Part shown: positions 1-8,995 of the stretch, piece by piece | How the letters are laid out: every line of letters begins with the position of its first letter | Numbering within the stretch: position 1 is the first letter of the stretch | DNA from: Yersinia thracica | GTDB lineage: Bacteria > Pseudomonadota > Gammaproteobacteria > Enterobacterales > Enterobacteriaceae | NCBI RefSeq assembly: GCF_902170565.1 | Contig: NZ_CABHXX010000063.1 | Coordinates: 1-50,768 of the forward strand | DNA: 50,768 nt | Direction of reading: 5' to 3' | The notes under the pieces: generated by a model | Database searches by the model: none | The model's input: the letters and a program-made list of their open reading frames with translations, nothing else | Told to the model about the DNA's origin: nothing | Program-made: the position numbers and the translations under genes

Positions 1-20
1 CTATTACACATTATACCAAT

Positions 21-50
21 AAAAAACGGCTCCTGATGAGAGGAGCCGTT
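21..50 (-). terminator. Rho-independent terminator downstream of kdgR
   Basis: A perfect 10-bp inverted repeat (AACGGCTCCT at 25-34, AGGAGCCGTT at 41-50) has a 6-nt loop. Read on the minus strand, the stem is followed by a run of six T. It lies about 90 bp past the kdgR stop codon, so it probably ends the kdgR transcript. Confidence 0.85.
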
Positions 51-139
51 TGGAATATGGGAAGGGATAAATAGTTATAATTAACAGCTGACTTAAAATA
101 TCCAATAATTATACAGTATTTACCCTAAAAGAGATTTCC

Positions 140-931
140 TCAGAAAGGATAATCGCGATAGCCCATTTGCTCAGAAATATTACGTGCAGCGCGATGCAAA
201 GATTTCACAATATTACTCTTACTGTCTTCAGAGAATCGCAACGTCGGATATGAAATACTTAAGCCCGCAATGACGACACCGAAACGGTCAAAGACCGGCA
301 CAGCAATACAACGTAAACCTTCTTCTTGTTCTTCGATATCTTCACCGAAGCCTTGCTCACGAACCTGATCTAACACCGGCAACAGGGCCGCTGCACTGCC
401 CAGTGTGTGTTTGGTGCTGCGGGTAAACTCGACATGAGACAAGATTTCTTCTACTTCACCGCGGTCACGCCACGCCAACAATACTTTACCAATGGCAGTG
501 CTGTGCAGCGGGTTACGACGGCCGATACGAGAATGCATCCGCAGGTTATACATAGAGTCGATTTTATGGATATAAACGATGCTATCTTCATCCAAGGCAC
601 CCAAGTGAATAGTTTCACGAGTTTCATTGGATAATTCACGCATTTGTATATCAGCACTACGGATCAAATCGACGTTTTGTAATGCTTTAGCACCTAACTC
701 AAATAACTTCAGAGTCAGGGAGTATTTCTCTGATTCGCCTTCCTGTGCGACATATCCCAAAGATTTCATGGTCTGTAGGAAGCGGTACACGGTACTCTTA
801 GGCATCATTACACGCTGAGAAAGCTCGGTAATACCTATTTCCCGCTCTTCACCCAAGGCTTGTAAGATGCCAAAAACTTTCAGAACCGACGAAACAGAGT
901 CGGGCTGTTTATCTAAATCTGCAATAGCCAT
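140..931 (-). CDS. kdgR: IclR-family pectinolysis repressor KdgR
   Basis: The 263-residue protein has the two-domain layout and usual length of KdgR. An N-terminal winged helix-turn-helix lies at about residues 15-75 (with SSVLKVFGILQAL and PKSTVYRFLQTM), and an IclR effector-binding domain fills about 90-255. KdgR represses pectin and hexuronate catabolism genes, and 2-keto-3-deoxygluconate releases it from DNA. Its neighbour on the same strand is ogl, a classic KdgR target, 186 bp upstream in transcription order, and a KdgR-type operator precedes ogl. The start at 931 gives the family's usual N-terminus. It ends in a clear terminator. Confidence 0.95.
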   Translation of the reverse strand: MAIADLDKQPDSVSSVLKVFGILQALGEEREIGITELSQRVMMPKSTVYRFLQTMKSLGYVAQEGESEKYSLTLKLFELGAKALQNVDLIRSADIQMRELSNETRETIHLGALDEDSIVYIHKIDSMYNLRMHSRIGRRNPLHSTAIGKVLLAWRDRGEVEEILSHVEFTRSTKHTLGSAAALLPVLDQVREQGFGEDIEEQEEGLRCIAVPVFDRFGVVIAGLSISYPTLRFSEDSKSNIVKSLHRAARNISEQMGYRDYPF

Positions 932-1078
932 TTTTTGGTTACCCTACTCATTTTCTGTGTTTGATAAAACAATATGTTTTAAAAAAAATAGAACAGTGGT
1001 TTTATTATAAAGGGAAGTCGCGAGACTGTGCAATAAACCAATGTGAATAATAAGATATTAGCCTTGCAGACAGCAAAT

Positions 1079-1103
1079 TAGCCTCTTTCCATGAAAGAGG
1101 CTA
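1079..1103 (-). terminator. Hairpin after ogl, probable terminator
   Basis: Perfect 11-bp arms (TAGCCTCTTTC at 1079-1089 and GAAAGAGGCTA at 1093-1103) are separated by 3 nt, just past the ogl stop. The minus-strand tail (ATTTGCTG) is only weakly T-rich, so termination may be leaky and let some transcripts run into kdgR. Confidence 0.6.
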
Positions 1104-1116
1104 GTGTAAAATTCGA

Positions 1117-2283
1117 TTATTTCCAGACTGATTCAGGCAATGTGGCTAAATATAAGGCCGGTTTACCGTGAACATCCGAGGTAAATAGGATTTGCTTATC
1201 ATCCGGTGTAAAGGAAGGGTGTGGATGTGTGACCTGGCGGTCACCTTCAAATACTTTCCATGAAGTGTCGTGGCGAGCCACACGATGCTGAGTGCCATTC
1301 TTCAGATTGAAGACATACAGGAATGGATCATTTTCAATCTTATACCCGCTATCATCTTGCACATCGACCGGCGCATCAGAACCATCACCCACCAGCAACG
1401 TGCCGTCATAGTTGCTCATTAGATGCGAACAGGCTGGCATTGAGGTCAATTGTCGGTTTTCCAGTGTTTCTGGGTCAGCACTGTAAATAAAGCGATCTGG
1501 ACTGCCTTTTAGGTAGGAAACATACACCAGCGCTGAGCCATCTGGCACCCAAAATTCATGGGTGCAACTTTCGCCTTCCGCATGAGTTTTCACCTTGCGC
1601 ATATTGCTGCCATCTTCATTGATGAGCCACATCCGCGCATCAACCAGATCATGGGGGCCTTCATGGCAAAATGCCACGGTATTGTCATCATAAGGGCGGT
1701 AAATTGGATGACCGAGCCATTGATTTTCTTGTAAAATCACCGCCGATTCACCGGTTTTAAGATCAACCCGCATCAAGCGGCAGCAAGGTTTAGTAAAATA
1801 GAATTCGTGGAATTTCTTCCAGTCCGTCAAGGGCTGCCAATCTTCGCGTTTGATCTCAATGCCAACCAACTTAGTACAATCTGAATTTGCTACCCAAGTG
1901 CCGTAACCAACCCACTCTTCAGGCACTTGATAAACCACATTTTCTTCTAATGTAGCAAGGTCAACACGCATCAGATTGCGGCCATCTTTGACATAAAACA
2001 GCGCGTCATCATCCGGTGACAAGAAACCACCAAAGGTATTGTCGCCGCGCCCTTCTGTCAGCTGTGTTGCCACCTGAGTATTAAGATCCAGCAAGTAGTA
2101 GTTCCATGGGCCATCAAAAGCGCCGCCGAACAATAACTTACTACCATCACGGGTGAAACATTTTTGATAGAAATAGTTACGGTGGCAAGTCACATCAGGG
2201 GGCGTCAACCGTGTCACTTGTGCGCCGGTAGAGGCATCCTGATAAGTATGAAATGTCAGGGGGATTTGTTTACCTTTAGCCAT
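1117..2283 (-). CDS. ogl: Oligogalacturonate lyase (PL22 family)
   Basis: The 388-residue cytoplasmic enzyme cleaves short (unsaturated) oligogalacturonides to 4-deoxy-L-threo-5-hexosulose uronate in pectin breakdown. It has no signal peptide and shows beta-propeller-like repeats (for example LLFGGAFDG, DDALFYVKDG, DDKQILFTSD). The C-terminal Q-x2-H-x-H element (QVTHPH) and an upstream histidine (CSHLMSN) fit the Mn-binding ligands known for this family. An ATG seven codons further upstream is in frame, but the start at 2283 has AAGGA eight bases ahead and gives the family N-terminus (MAKGKQIPLTFH). It is the pathway partner of adjacent kdgR and is probably KdgR-controlled through the palindrome at 2358-2382. 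Confidence 0.95.
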   Translation of the reverse strand: MAKGKQIPLTFHTYQDASTGAQVTRLTPPDVTCHRNYFYQKCFTRDGSKLLFGGAFDGPWNYYLLDLNTQVATQLTEGRGDNTFGGFLSPDDDALFYVKDGRNLMRVDLATLEENVVYQVPEEWVGYGTWVANSDCTKLVGIEIKREDWQPLTDWKKFHEFYFTKPCCRLMRVDLKTGESAVILQENQWLGHPIYRPYDDNTVAFCHEGPHDLVDARMWLINEDGSNMRKVKTHAEGESCTHEFWVPDGSALVYVSYLKGSPDRFIYSADPETLENRQLTSMPACSHLMSNYDGTLLVGDGSDAPVDVQDDSGYKIENDPFLYVFNLKNGTQHRVARHDTSWKVFEGDRQVTHPHPSFTPDDKQILFTSDVHGKPALYLATLPESVWK

Positions 2284-2632
2284 CAGGAAAGTCCTTAAAA
2301 TCATCAGAGAATTAAAATTTACCCGCAGGATAATCTGTTCGGTTAATATTATCTCACATTATAGAAACGATGTTTCATTTTTCCGTGATCGCGGTTCTAC
2401 TTTTACTGATTTCCACAAATTACGGTCTTTATCAGGCTGTTAATCTTGACTGAAAGGAGGATTTCACTCAATTTTTTAGCGACGATCCGCTGTTACTATG
2501 ATTGCCCAGCCGACATTACTCAGCCACAAAATGGTCTTTTACAAATAACCCTGGCCGCAAGGGTGCATTCAAGCACGATAGTCGTTAGCATGGAAAGATT
2601 CAGCTACCTTATTACTTTTACAGACAAAATCT
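2284..2632. other. Divergent intergenic region ogl / yebQ
   Basis: About 350 bp separate ogl (minus) and yebQ (plus). The KdgR-type palindrome is near 2370. I see no convincing gene: a plus-strand frame from 2446 that runs into yebQ has no family resemblance and overlaps yebQ. The region probably holds the two divergent promoters, so KdgR might also affect yebQ. Confidence 0.5.
2358..2382 (-). promoter_or_regulatory. Probable KdgR operator upstream of ogl
   Basis: The region contains the palindrome GAAAC-GAT-GTTTC (2364-2376) in an A/T-rich frame (ATTATA before, ATTTTT after). This matches the KdgR box pattern of AAAC and GTTT half-sites separated by three bases. It lies about 80 bp ahead of the ogl start codon, and kdgR itself is the next gene. 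Confidence 0.7.
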
Positions 2633-4000
2633 ATGAACCCATCTGCAACCGATGGAATGCCGGTTCCACAACGCTATGCCGCGGTCGTTGTCATTGCTTT
2701 AGGTATTATGATTGCGGTGCTGGACGGCACCATCGCCAATGTCGCATTACCGACCATTGCCCGTGATCTCAATGCCAGCCCGGCCACGTCTATCTGGGTA
2801 GTGAATGCCTATCAGCTAGCCATTACCGTATCTTTACTTTCGATGGCCTCACTGGGGGATATCATTGGTTATCGACGGGTTTATCAGACCGGTTTACTGG
2901 TCTTCAGTGTAACATCCCTGTTTTGCGCCCTGTCCGATTCCTTGTGGACACTCACATTTGCTCGCGTGCTACAAGGGCTAGGGGCCGCCGCATTGATGAG
3001 TGTGAATACTGCTCTCATCCGAATTATTTATCCCAAAGCTCAGTTAGGCCGAGGTATCGGTATTAATGCCTTGATTGTGGCGGTTTCTGCGGCTGCGGGG
3101 CCAACCATTGCAGCCGCAGTGTTGTCAGTTGCCTCCTGGCAATGGCTATTTGCCATTAATGTGCCGATCGGCCTGGTCGCTTGGGGGCTGGGCATGAAGT
3201 TCTTACCTGCCAACAATATGAAAAGCAACGGCAACCGTTTCGATGTCACCAGCAGTATTATGAATGCGTTGACCTTTGGTTTACTGATAACCGCGATCAG
3301 TGGTTTTGCCCAAGAGCAAAGCCCGACACTGATTGCCGCCGAGGTGATCGCCTTATTAGTCATCGGCTTTTTCTTTGTACGCCGCCAACTCAGTCAGCCC
3401 TTCCCCTTGCTGCCGGTGGATTTACTGCGTATTCCTATTTTTGCCTTGTCGATCGGCACATCAGTTTGCTCCTTCGCCGCACAAATGCTGGCCATGGTTT
3501 CACTGCCTTTCTTCCTACAAACTGTATTGGGCCGCGATGAAGTTGCTACCGGATTGCTATTAACCCCGTGGCCACTCGCCACCATGGTGATCGCCCCTAT
3601 CGCCGGGCGATTGGTTGATCGCTACCATGCTGGACTACTCGGTGGGATTGGTCTGGCAGTATTTGCCAGTGGGTTATTCCTGTTAGCCATATTGCCAGCC
3701 AACCCCACTGATTTGGATATTATCTGGCGTATGGTGCTGTGTGGTGCGGGGTTTGGCCTGTTTCAAGCGCCCAATAACCACACGATTATTTCTGCTGCCC
3801 CCCAGAATCGCAGCGGTGGGGCCAGTGGTATGCTGGGCACAGCGCGCCTGTTGGGGCAGACATCGGGGGCTGCATTGGTCGCTTTGATGTTTAATCTGTT
3901 TTCCGACAATGGGACTCACGCGTCGTTGATCGTTGCTGGCTGCTTCGCCAGCCTTGCAGCACTGGTGAGCCTCCTGCGGGTCAGTCAAAAACGCCGTTAA
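2633..4000 (+). CDS. yebQ: DHA2-type major facilitator transporter YebQ
   Basis: This 455-residue inner-membrane protein has about 14 hydrophobic segments and typical DHA2 motifs: VLDGTIANVALPTI in the first helix (motif D1), LGDIIGYRR between TM2 and TM3 (motif A), and RVLQGLGAAALMS (motif B). Its length and sequence closely follow E. coli YebQ, and it sits beside kdgR as in E. coli. It is presumably a proton-driven exporter, but the substrate is unknown. The chosen ATG lacks a strong ribosome binding site; an alternative ATG lies 24 bases downstream (MPVPQRYAA). It ends 39 bp from the convergent evgS-like gene. Confidence 0.9.
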   Translation: MNPSATDGMPVPQRYAAVVVIALGIMIAVLDGTIANVALPTIARDLNASPATSIWVVNAYQLAITVSLLSMASLGDIIGYRRVYQTGLLVFSVTSLFCALSDSLWTLTFARVLQGLGAAALMSVNTALIRIIYPKAQLGRGIGINALIVAVSAAAGPTIAAAVLSVASWQWLFAINVPIGLVAWGLGMKFLPANNMKSNGNRFDVTSSIMNALTFGLLITAISGFAQEQSPTLIAAEVIALLVIGFFFVRRQLSQPFPLLPVDLLRIPIFALSIGTSVCSFAAQMLAMVSLPFFLQTVLGRDEVATGLLLTPWPLATMVIAPIAGRLVDRYHAGLLGGIGLAVFASGLFLLAILPANPTDLDIIWRMVLCGAGFGLFQAPNNHTIISAAPQNRSGGASGMLGTARLLGQTSGAALVALMFNLFSDNGTHASLIVAGCFASLAALVSLLRVSQKRR

Positions 4001-4039
4001 TCTAATGTGACAATAGGGGCTAAGAGTATAAAAACCGAC

Positions 4040-7000
4040 TTAGGCGGCATAAAATCGATCGATCTCATCACTGAGGGTCTTGAGTCGTTTTTCCAACTCA
4101 AGTAAATCTGCCTGCATGATATTATCTTGCTGCTGCATCGGTTGGTGATTTTCTAAGCGTAGGCTCAATCTATACAGTTCTGATGCACCCAAAATCTGTG
4201 CAGTGCCTTTAATACGGTGCAGATGATGGTGTAATCCAGGCCAGTCACCTAAACGAGCGGCTTCTTGGGCACATTTCAAGTCTTGGGCATTTTCTTGTTG
4301 AGACTTTTCAAGCATCTGGCGAATTAAGAGCGCATCTCCCATGGTCAGCGTATTTAGCATCTCGAGATCAATAAATTCACCGAGCTGACAGTGGGGTTCT
4401 AAGGTATTGAGAGTCCCTAATGAATTCTCTAATTTCTGTAACGTTAATGGCTTAAATAAGCATAAATTCATGCCGCTTGCCAGACAACGCTCTCTTTCTT
4501 GTGCTTGCGCATTGGCGGTTAGCCCCCATATCACAATCTTATTGTTAAAATTACGGATATGACGCGCGAGCATAATGCCATCAATACCCGGCATATGGAT
4601 GTCAGTAATTAGAAGGTCGTAGCTGTTTTGTTTAATTAGCGCCAGTGCTTGCTCACCATCAACGGCTTCATCCACATGATATCCCAACGTATCCAACTGC
4701 CGCTTTAACAATAGGCGGTTAATCGAATGGTCATCGGAAATGAGGATTTTTATCCTCTTCGGGGCGGTGATTGCTGGCAGCGAAGTCGTCACCGTGGCGA
4801 TGCTATTACGAACCATATCCGTCGTTAGCATAATGGTTATAGTCGTTCCCATATCGAGCTTGCTGGCGATCTTAATATCTCCGCCCATTTGCAGGATCAA
4901 TTTACGACAAATCATTAATCCTAAGCCCGAACCCACCTGCTGTTTACCGGCCTCAGTTTGGCTGAAAGGTTGAAATAACTGTTGCTGATCTTCCTGACTA
5001 ATACCAGAACCGGTATCAGTGACGCTAAGTATCAGTTGGCTTTGATTGGCATTTGCGCTGCTTGTTTCAGCACAGACTTCAATGTGACCTTGCTGTGTGA
5101 ACTTAAGCGCATTACTCAGGAGATTAACCAGAGTTTGTTTCAGCGCTTTAGGATCTAGCCACAGGTGTTGCCCTTTCACTAGCCGGTTAACAAAAGTCAG
5201 TTTGAGTTTTTTTTGTATTGCTAAGCCTTCGAAGCTTCGTAAGGCTGAGGTTATGAGCAACTCAAGATCGAGCCATTCTGGAGAAAGTTCAAAATGACCG
5301 GATTCAATTTTTTCTATATCTAAAATATCCCCAATTAATTCCAGCAGAGACTGGGCACTCGAATAAGATAATTGAATTAACTCGATGTCTTTATCAGATT
5401 CCTGGCTGTTGGTGGCAAGAAGTTCAAGGAACCCCATAATGGTGCTGATTGGGGTGCGAATTTCATGGCTCATGCTGGCCAGGAAGCCACTTTTTTCCCG
5501 GTTTGCTCGAATAGCTTTATCCTTTTCAATCTGGATTTCTTTCATTAATCTTTTTGAGTCAGTGATATCTTGCCAGATACAAATAATCGTCGCGGATCCG
5601 GTGGCGGGCATCACACATAAAGTTGACCAATGTAGAATATGACGATCTTCAACACCGTTATTCAGTATCAATGGATGCAAGATAACGTTATCGGGTATGA
5701 GGTTTTCAATATCACGACGAATGGCCGAAAATACGCCCGCCAGCGGATGACGGCTATCGAACAGTGATGGTCTGATCTCAGTACGAAGATCTGCTGAAAA
5801 GAAATCAGTAAAGGCGTGATTATAATTCTGCAACGTGCCTATTGGTGAAATAACATAGTTGGGCAGAGGAATAGAATTCGCTAATGTATTGCTGAAACTA
5901 AGTTGATACTCCAGTTCTGCCTGGGACTGTTTTCTGGTGCGAATTTCACGTAAAAGATATCGCCCCCATAATAGACAACTAAAAATCAACATTGCCGTCA
6001 GCGCCAACACCACATAAAACTGCTTATTATACAAATTCCAGGTATCAATTTGGATATTAGGCATTGTTGTCCATTTTCCGGATAAACGCCCTATCTCCCG
6101 GGGAGAAATATTATCTAATGCTTTATTTAGGATACTTTGTAGTTCTTGATGTCCACAGGGTAGCGCAAAACTGATGGTGGCAGGTTCTTCATCAAGCAGG
6201 CTGAAGTATTTCAATTGGCCGGGATAATAATGCTCTATCATATAGCGGGCGGAAATTTGCGTATAAATAGATGCATCCAGTTTTCCAGCCTCAACCATAT
6301 TGAGTGCTATGCCGGTATTTTCAACCTGCACCCATTTAATTCCAGGATATTTAACTTTAAGTTTTTCGTATAATTCATGATATTCTGGAATAGCAACTCT
6401 CATGCCGGATGATAATTCTGATATCGCCTGGGGAGAGTCTCTGACTACCGCAACAAAGGGTGTAGTGAGGTAGGGGTGAGTAAAAGAGAGTTGATCTTCA
6501 AGTTCGACACTCTCGGTGGCTGTAGGTTGCAAATCCCAATCGCCATTTTGTAGGGTTCTGGATATTTCACTATCAGTGTTAGCAATAACAGGTTCAAATA
6601 TTAACCCTGTTTGCAGGTGAATAAGATTAAGAATATCACCAATGAGACCTCTAACTTCTAAATTAGAGTCCAGCATCGTCAAGGGGGCATAATAAGGGTT
6701 AATTAGCACCTGTAGCTTAGGGTTATTTTTAATCCAGCGTTCTTCCTTAGGTGAAAGTGACAGTGTCTTAGTTAAAAATGAGAGATAATCATCTTCTATC
6801 CATGACAGTGTTATCTGGTGGCTAATTTTATCGGCCACTGAATTTAGGAACAAATTGATTATATTGATAAGCTGGCGTTGGTTATCCAGTGCGATAAAAT
6901 AGTTGTAGGTTTGCGGCTTTGACCAAAACTTAACAATGCTGAGTACTTGATTAAAGTCCCTCATAATAATGTTACTACTGCTCAGACTGTCGCCGATAAA

Positions 7001-7627
7001 ATAGTCATTTTGTCCGTCGGCAACCGATGATAGGGCTTGATAATTACTGTTAAATGAGACAATTGTGGCGTGGGGAAATGACGCCCGAATAAATTCTTCA
7101 GAGGGATAACTGTTTGTGATGGCGATAGTGACCGATTTATCGGTATGCAGCGGTTTCATCACCTCGTCTTGTTTGGTCACCAAGGCGGGATAAGCCTGAA
7201 CCATGGCTTGAGAGGCAATAAAAGGGGGAATTATTTTCTCATAATTGGACAAGTGCGTCAGCATAAGGTCTGCTTCGCGCGACTTTACGGCGGCCAGCGC
7301 TTGCTGTTCATCAGAATAACGTTTAATCACAACGTTAATATTGTAAACGTTGTGGAGTAATTCGAGATAATCCGCATTCATTCCCTGATAACGCCCGCCA
7401 ATACTGTTTAATGCCAGTGGGGGTAATTCAGGGGGAAATACCGCTATGGTCAAGGTGCGTTTTTGTGCCAGCCACAATTGGTCCGAATGACTCAACTTAA
7501 TTGTGGGTGTCACCGCCCCGTGCTTTCCCAACAACTCCAAGGTTACCGGCCCATTTTCTTCCGCATGAGCCAAGGGGAATAATAGGCTGAAGAACAGTAA
7601 GAAAAAACCTGCCAGTGGTCGCAGCAT
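4040..7627 (-). CDS. evgS: EvgS/BvgS-type hybrid sensor histidine kinase
   Basis: This membrane-bound phosphorelay kinase has about 1195 residues. In order it shows a signal peptide, two tandem periplasmic solute-binding-like (Venus flytrap) domains at about 50-290 and 300-530, a membrane helix near 540, a PAS region, and HisKA with the SHEIRTP phosphorylation site near 720. HATPase (GSGLGLMICRKL), a receiver with LLITDIHMPGIDG, and a C-terminal HPt with HRIKG follow; the HPt histidine is at 1137, as in E. coli EvgS. The ATG at 7627 follows the response-regulator stop by 4 nt, suggesting translational coupling. An upstream TTG at 7657 would overlap that gene. All phosphorelay residues look intact. 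The signal it senses is unknown here, but its position beside a pilus operon suggests a role in controlling it. Confidence 0.9.
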   Translation of the reverse strand: MLRPLAGFFLLFFSLLFPLAHAEENGPVTLELLGKHGAVTPTIKLSHSDQLWLAQKRTLTIAVFPPELPPLALNSIGGRYQGMNADYLELLHNVYNINVVIKRYSDEQQALAAVKSREADLMLTHLSNYEKIIPPFIASQAMVQAYPALVTKQDEVMKPLHTDKSVTIAITNSYPSEEFIRASFPHATIVSFNSNYQALSSVADGQNDYFIGDSLSSSNIIMRDFNQVLSIVKFWSKPQTYNYFIALDNQRQLINIINLFLNSVADKISHQITLSWIEDDYLSFLTKTLSLSPKEERWIKNNPKLQVLINPYYAPLTMLDSNLEVRGLIGDILNLIHLQTGLIFEPVIANTDSEISRTLQNGDWDLQPTATESVELEDQLSFTHPYLTTPFVAVVRDSPQAISELSSGMRVAIPEYHELYEKLKVKYPGIKWVQVENTGIALNMVEAGKLDASIYTQISARYMIEHYYPGQLKYFSLLDEEPATISFALPCGHQELQSILNKALDNISPREIGRLSGKWTTMPNIQIDTWNLYNKQFYVVLALTAMLIFSCLLWGRYLLREIRTRKQSQAELEYQLSFSNTLANSIPLPNYVISPIGTLQNYNHAFTDFFSADLRTEIRPSLFDSRHPLAGVFSAIRRDIENLIPDNVILHPLILNNGVEDRHILHWSTLCVMPATGSATIICIWQDITDSKRLMKEIQIEKDKAIRANREKSGFLASMSHEIRTPISTIMGFLELLATNSQESDKDIELIQLSYSSAQSLLELIGDILDIEKIESGHFELSPEWLDLELLITSALRSFEGLAIQKKLKLTFVNRLVKGQHLWLDPKALKQTLVNLLSNALKFTQQGHIEVCAETSSANANQSQLILSVTDTGSGISQEDQQQLFQPFSQTEAGKQQVGSGLGLMICRKLILQMGGDIKIASKLDMGTTITIMLTTDMVRNSIATVTTSLPAITAPKRIKILISDDHSINRLLLKRQLDTLGYHVDEAVDGEQALALIKQNSYDLLITDIHMPGIDGIMLARHIRNFNNKIVIWGLTANAQAQERERCLASGMNLCLFKPLTLQKLENSLGTLNTLEPHCQLGEFIDLEMLNTLTMGDALLIRQMLEKSQQENAQDLKCAQEAARLGDWPGLHHHLHRIKGTAQILGASELYRLSLRLENHQPMQQQDNIMQADLLELEKRLKTLSDEIDRFYAA

Positions 7628-7631
7628 GGTG

Positions 7632-8252
7632 TTAACTAATTCGGTTGCGATGAGCAAAACTGAGTAACTCCATGACAGATTTACATTTCAATTTCTCTAT
7701 AAGACGATGTTTATAGGTGGCAACTGTTTTAGCACTGATATTCATTGCTACGGCTATATCCATATTATCTACGCCATTTAAAATATAACGCATGACTTTT
7801 AATTCTTGGGTAGAGAGAGACTCTAGCAGCTGCTCTTCAGAGGAAATACTGCCGACAAACCCGTTAACCGTTAGCGGAAAGTAACTATAGCCATTTCTCG
7901 ATGCATTAATAGCAGCAATAATATTTTTAATTCCTTCGTTTTTACTCATAAAGGCATTAGCACCAGCATCAGCGCTGCGTTTGCCATAAAAACGATCATT
8001 TTCACCTGATACCACAATAATAATGCCGACATACCCCCTCTTTCTGATTTCCTCAACTAACTCAATACCATTAATAATAGGCATCGCTACATCAATGGTC
8101 ACCATACTTGGGCTGGGTTGGAAACTTTCAAACAACTTCAGACCTTCTGCACCGTCGCTGGCTTCAGCTAATACCTCAATATTCTCTTGCTCCAATAAAC
8201 CTCGGATGGCCATACAGGCTAGCGGGTGATCATCAATAATCAAGGCAGTCAT
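7632..8252 (-). CDS. evgA: EvgA-type LuxR-family response regulator
   Basis: The 206-residue protein has a receiver domain (acidic pair D7-D8, phospho-acceptor D54 in TIDVAMP, lysine in MSKNEG) and a C-terminal LuxR helix-turn-helix (about 140-200, with LSTQELKVMRYI and SAKTVATYKHRL). It aligns along its length with E. coli EvgA, for example IIAAINASRNGYSYFP and VMRYILNGVDN. The ATG at 8252 gives the EvgA-like N-terminus MTALIIDDHP but has no obvious Shine-Dalgarno. A TTG at 8270 is preceded by AGGGG at good spacing and could be the true start. It is the first gene of a two-gene operon with evgS, and it has an unusually long upstream region that could carry several control sites. Confidence 0.9.
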   Translation of the reverse strand: MTALIIDDHPLACMAIRGLLEQENIEVLAEASDGAEGLKLFESFQPSPSMVTIDVAMPIINGIELVEEIRKRGYVGIIIVVSGENDRFYGKRSADAGANAFMSKNEGIKNIIAAINASRNGYSYFPLTVNGFVGSISSEEQLLESLSTQELKVMRYILNGVDNMDIAVAMNISAKTVATYKHRLIEKLKCKSVMELLSFAHRNRIS

Positions 8253-8430
8253 ATGGGTATTGTCATTCAAAATATTTTCCCCTGAAATTAAAAATATCGT
8301 CTTCAATAATTAACATTAGAGATTTACTCTATTTAATGTTAATTGGCTGTAATGCAGTCAGCATGATGATAAAATTCACCTATTAATATCAGCCAGCGAT
8401 TAAGTTTACGTCGGTAAATACGCCAACCCA

Positions 8431-8458
8431 TGACAGTCCAACCCTACAGGTGTCATCC
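8431..8458. promoter_or_regulatory. Candidate regulator-binding site upstream of evgA
   Basis: TGACA and TGTCA arms flank CCTACAGGTG about 180 bp ahead of evgA. The hexamer CCTACA also occurs in the inverted repeat in front of the fimbrial operon (16375-16416). From memory it resembles the TACA/TGTA half-sites reported for E. coli EvgA. This is inference only. Confidence 0.3.
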
Positions 8459-8910
8459 TGAAGTTGTCGTTATTAATATCTCTAGCAAGCAATTTTTAAA
8501 CGAAATAATCTCTTTCAACTTCACGCTGAAATAAATGAGATAATATATTTCACATGAAAATATATTAGCTACTATATGCCGTTCAATATAAAATTGGCTA
8601 CGATGCTCAAAGTCGATTTTATTGTGTGTATTCAACTCACCTTACAAGGTTATGGAATGTTGCGTTAAATGTCAATAATAAGACCATGGTCTTTACCTAT
8701 TAACCCTCATATAGCTCTGGCCAAAAACTATTTTTAAAGATGAAAAACATACAGTTACTGCAACTTATTTTCTTTGTACTTAATAACGAAAAACATTCCT
8801 ATTGGCCATTATTTTAATCATGGCGCTTATGATATTTTTAATATACACCCTCAATTATCACCGACTAGATTTAACTCTGCCTAATAATTAAATTCAAGCT
8901 AAAAATATCA

Positions 8911-8949
8911 ATGGGATAAAAGTCATTAAGCCCGTCCTTGTTATCCCAT
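8911..8949 (-). terminator. Possible terminator of the fimbrial operon
   Basis: Perfect 9-bp arms ATGGGATAA (8911-8919) and TTATCCCAT (8941-8949) are separated by 21 nt, about 50 bp past the adhesin stop. The minus-strand tail includes TATTTTT. The long loop makes this a weak call. Confidence 0.4.
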
Positions 8950-8995
8950 CAGATACCATAATAAAAGCGATGTGCGTAATGGTTTATGGCTAAAG

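Larger units (their letters stand above)
8253..8995. other. Long AT-rich intergenic region upstream of evgA
   Basis: About 740 bp contain no supportable gene. The one 60-codon frame (8453-8635, minus) has no recognisable features or ribosome binding site. The region must hold the evgA promoter. It contains an inverted pair TGACA (8431-8435) / TGTCA (8451-8455) around CCTACAGG, and a hairpin-forming repeat at 8911-8949. Its base composition is clearly more AT-rich than the genes on either side. Confidence 0.6.

Noticed and set aside
966-980. AAAAC-AATAT-GTTTT palindrome ahead of kdgR as a KdgR autoregulatory box
   Set aside because: The half-site spacing is five bases instead of three as in the ogl site, and A/T-rich palindromes of this kind arise easily by chance.
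2446-2766. Plus-strand frame overlapping the start of yebQ
   Set aside because: It shares its second half with yebQ in another frame, has no family features, and the transporter frame is unmistakable.
8453-8635. 60-codon minus-strand frame in the gap before evgA
   Set aside because: There is no ribosome site, no recognisable motif, and the AT-rich composition favours chance frames.
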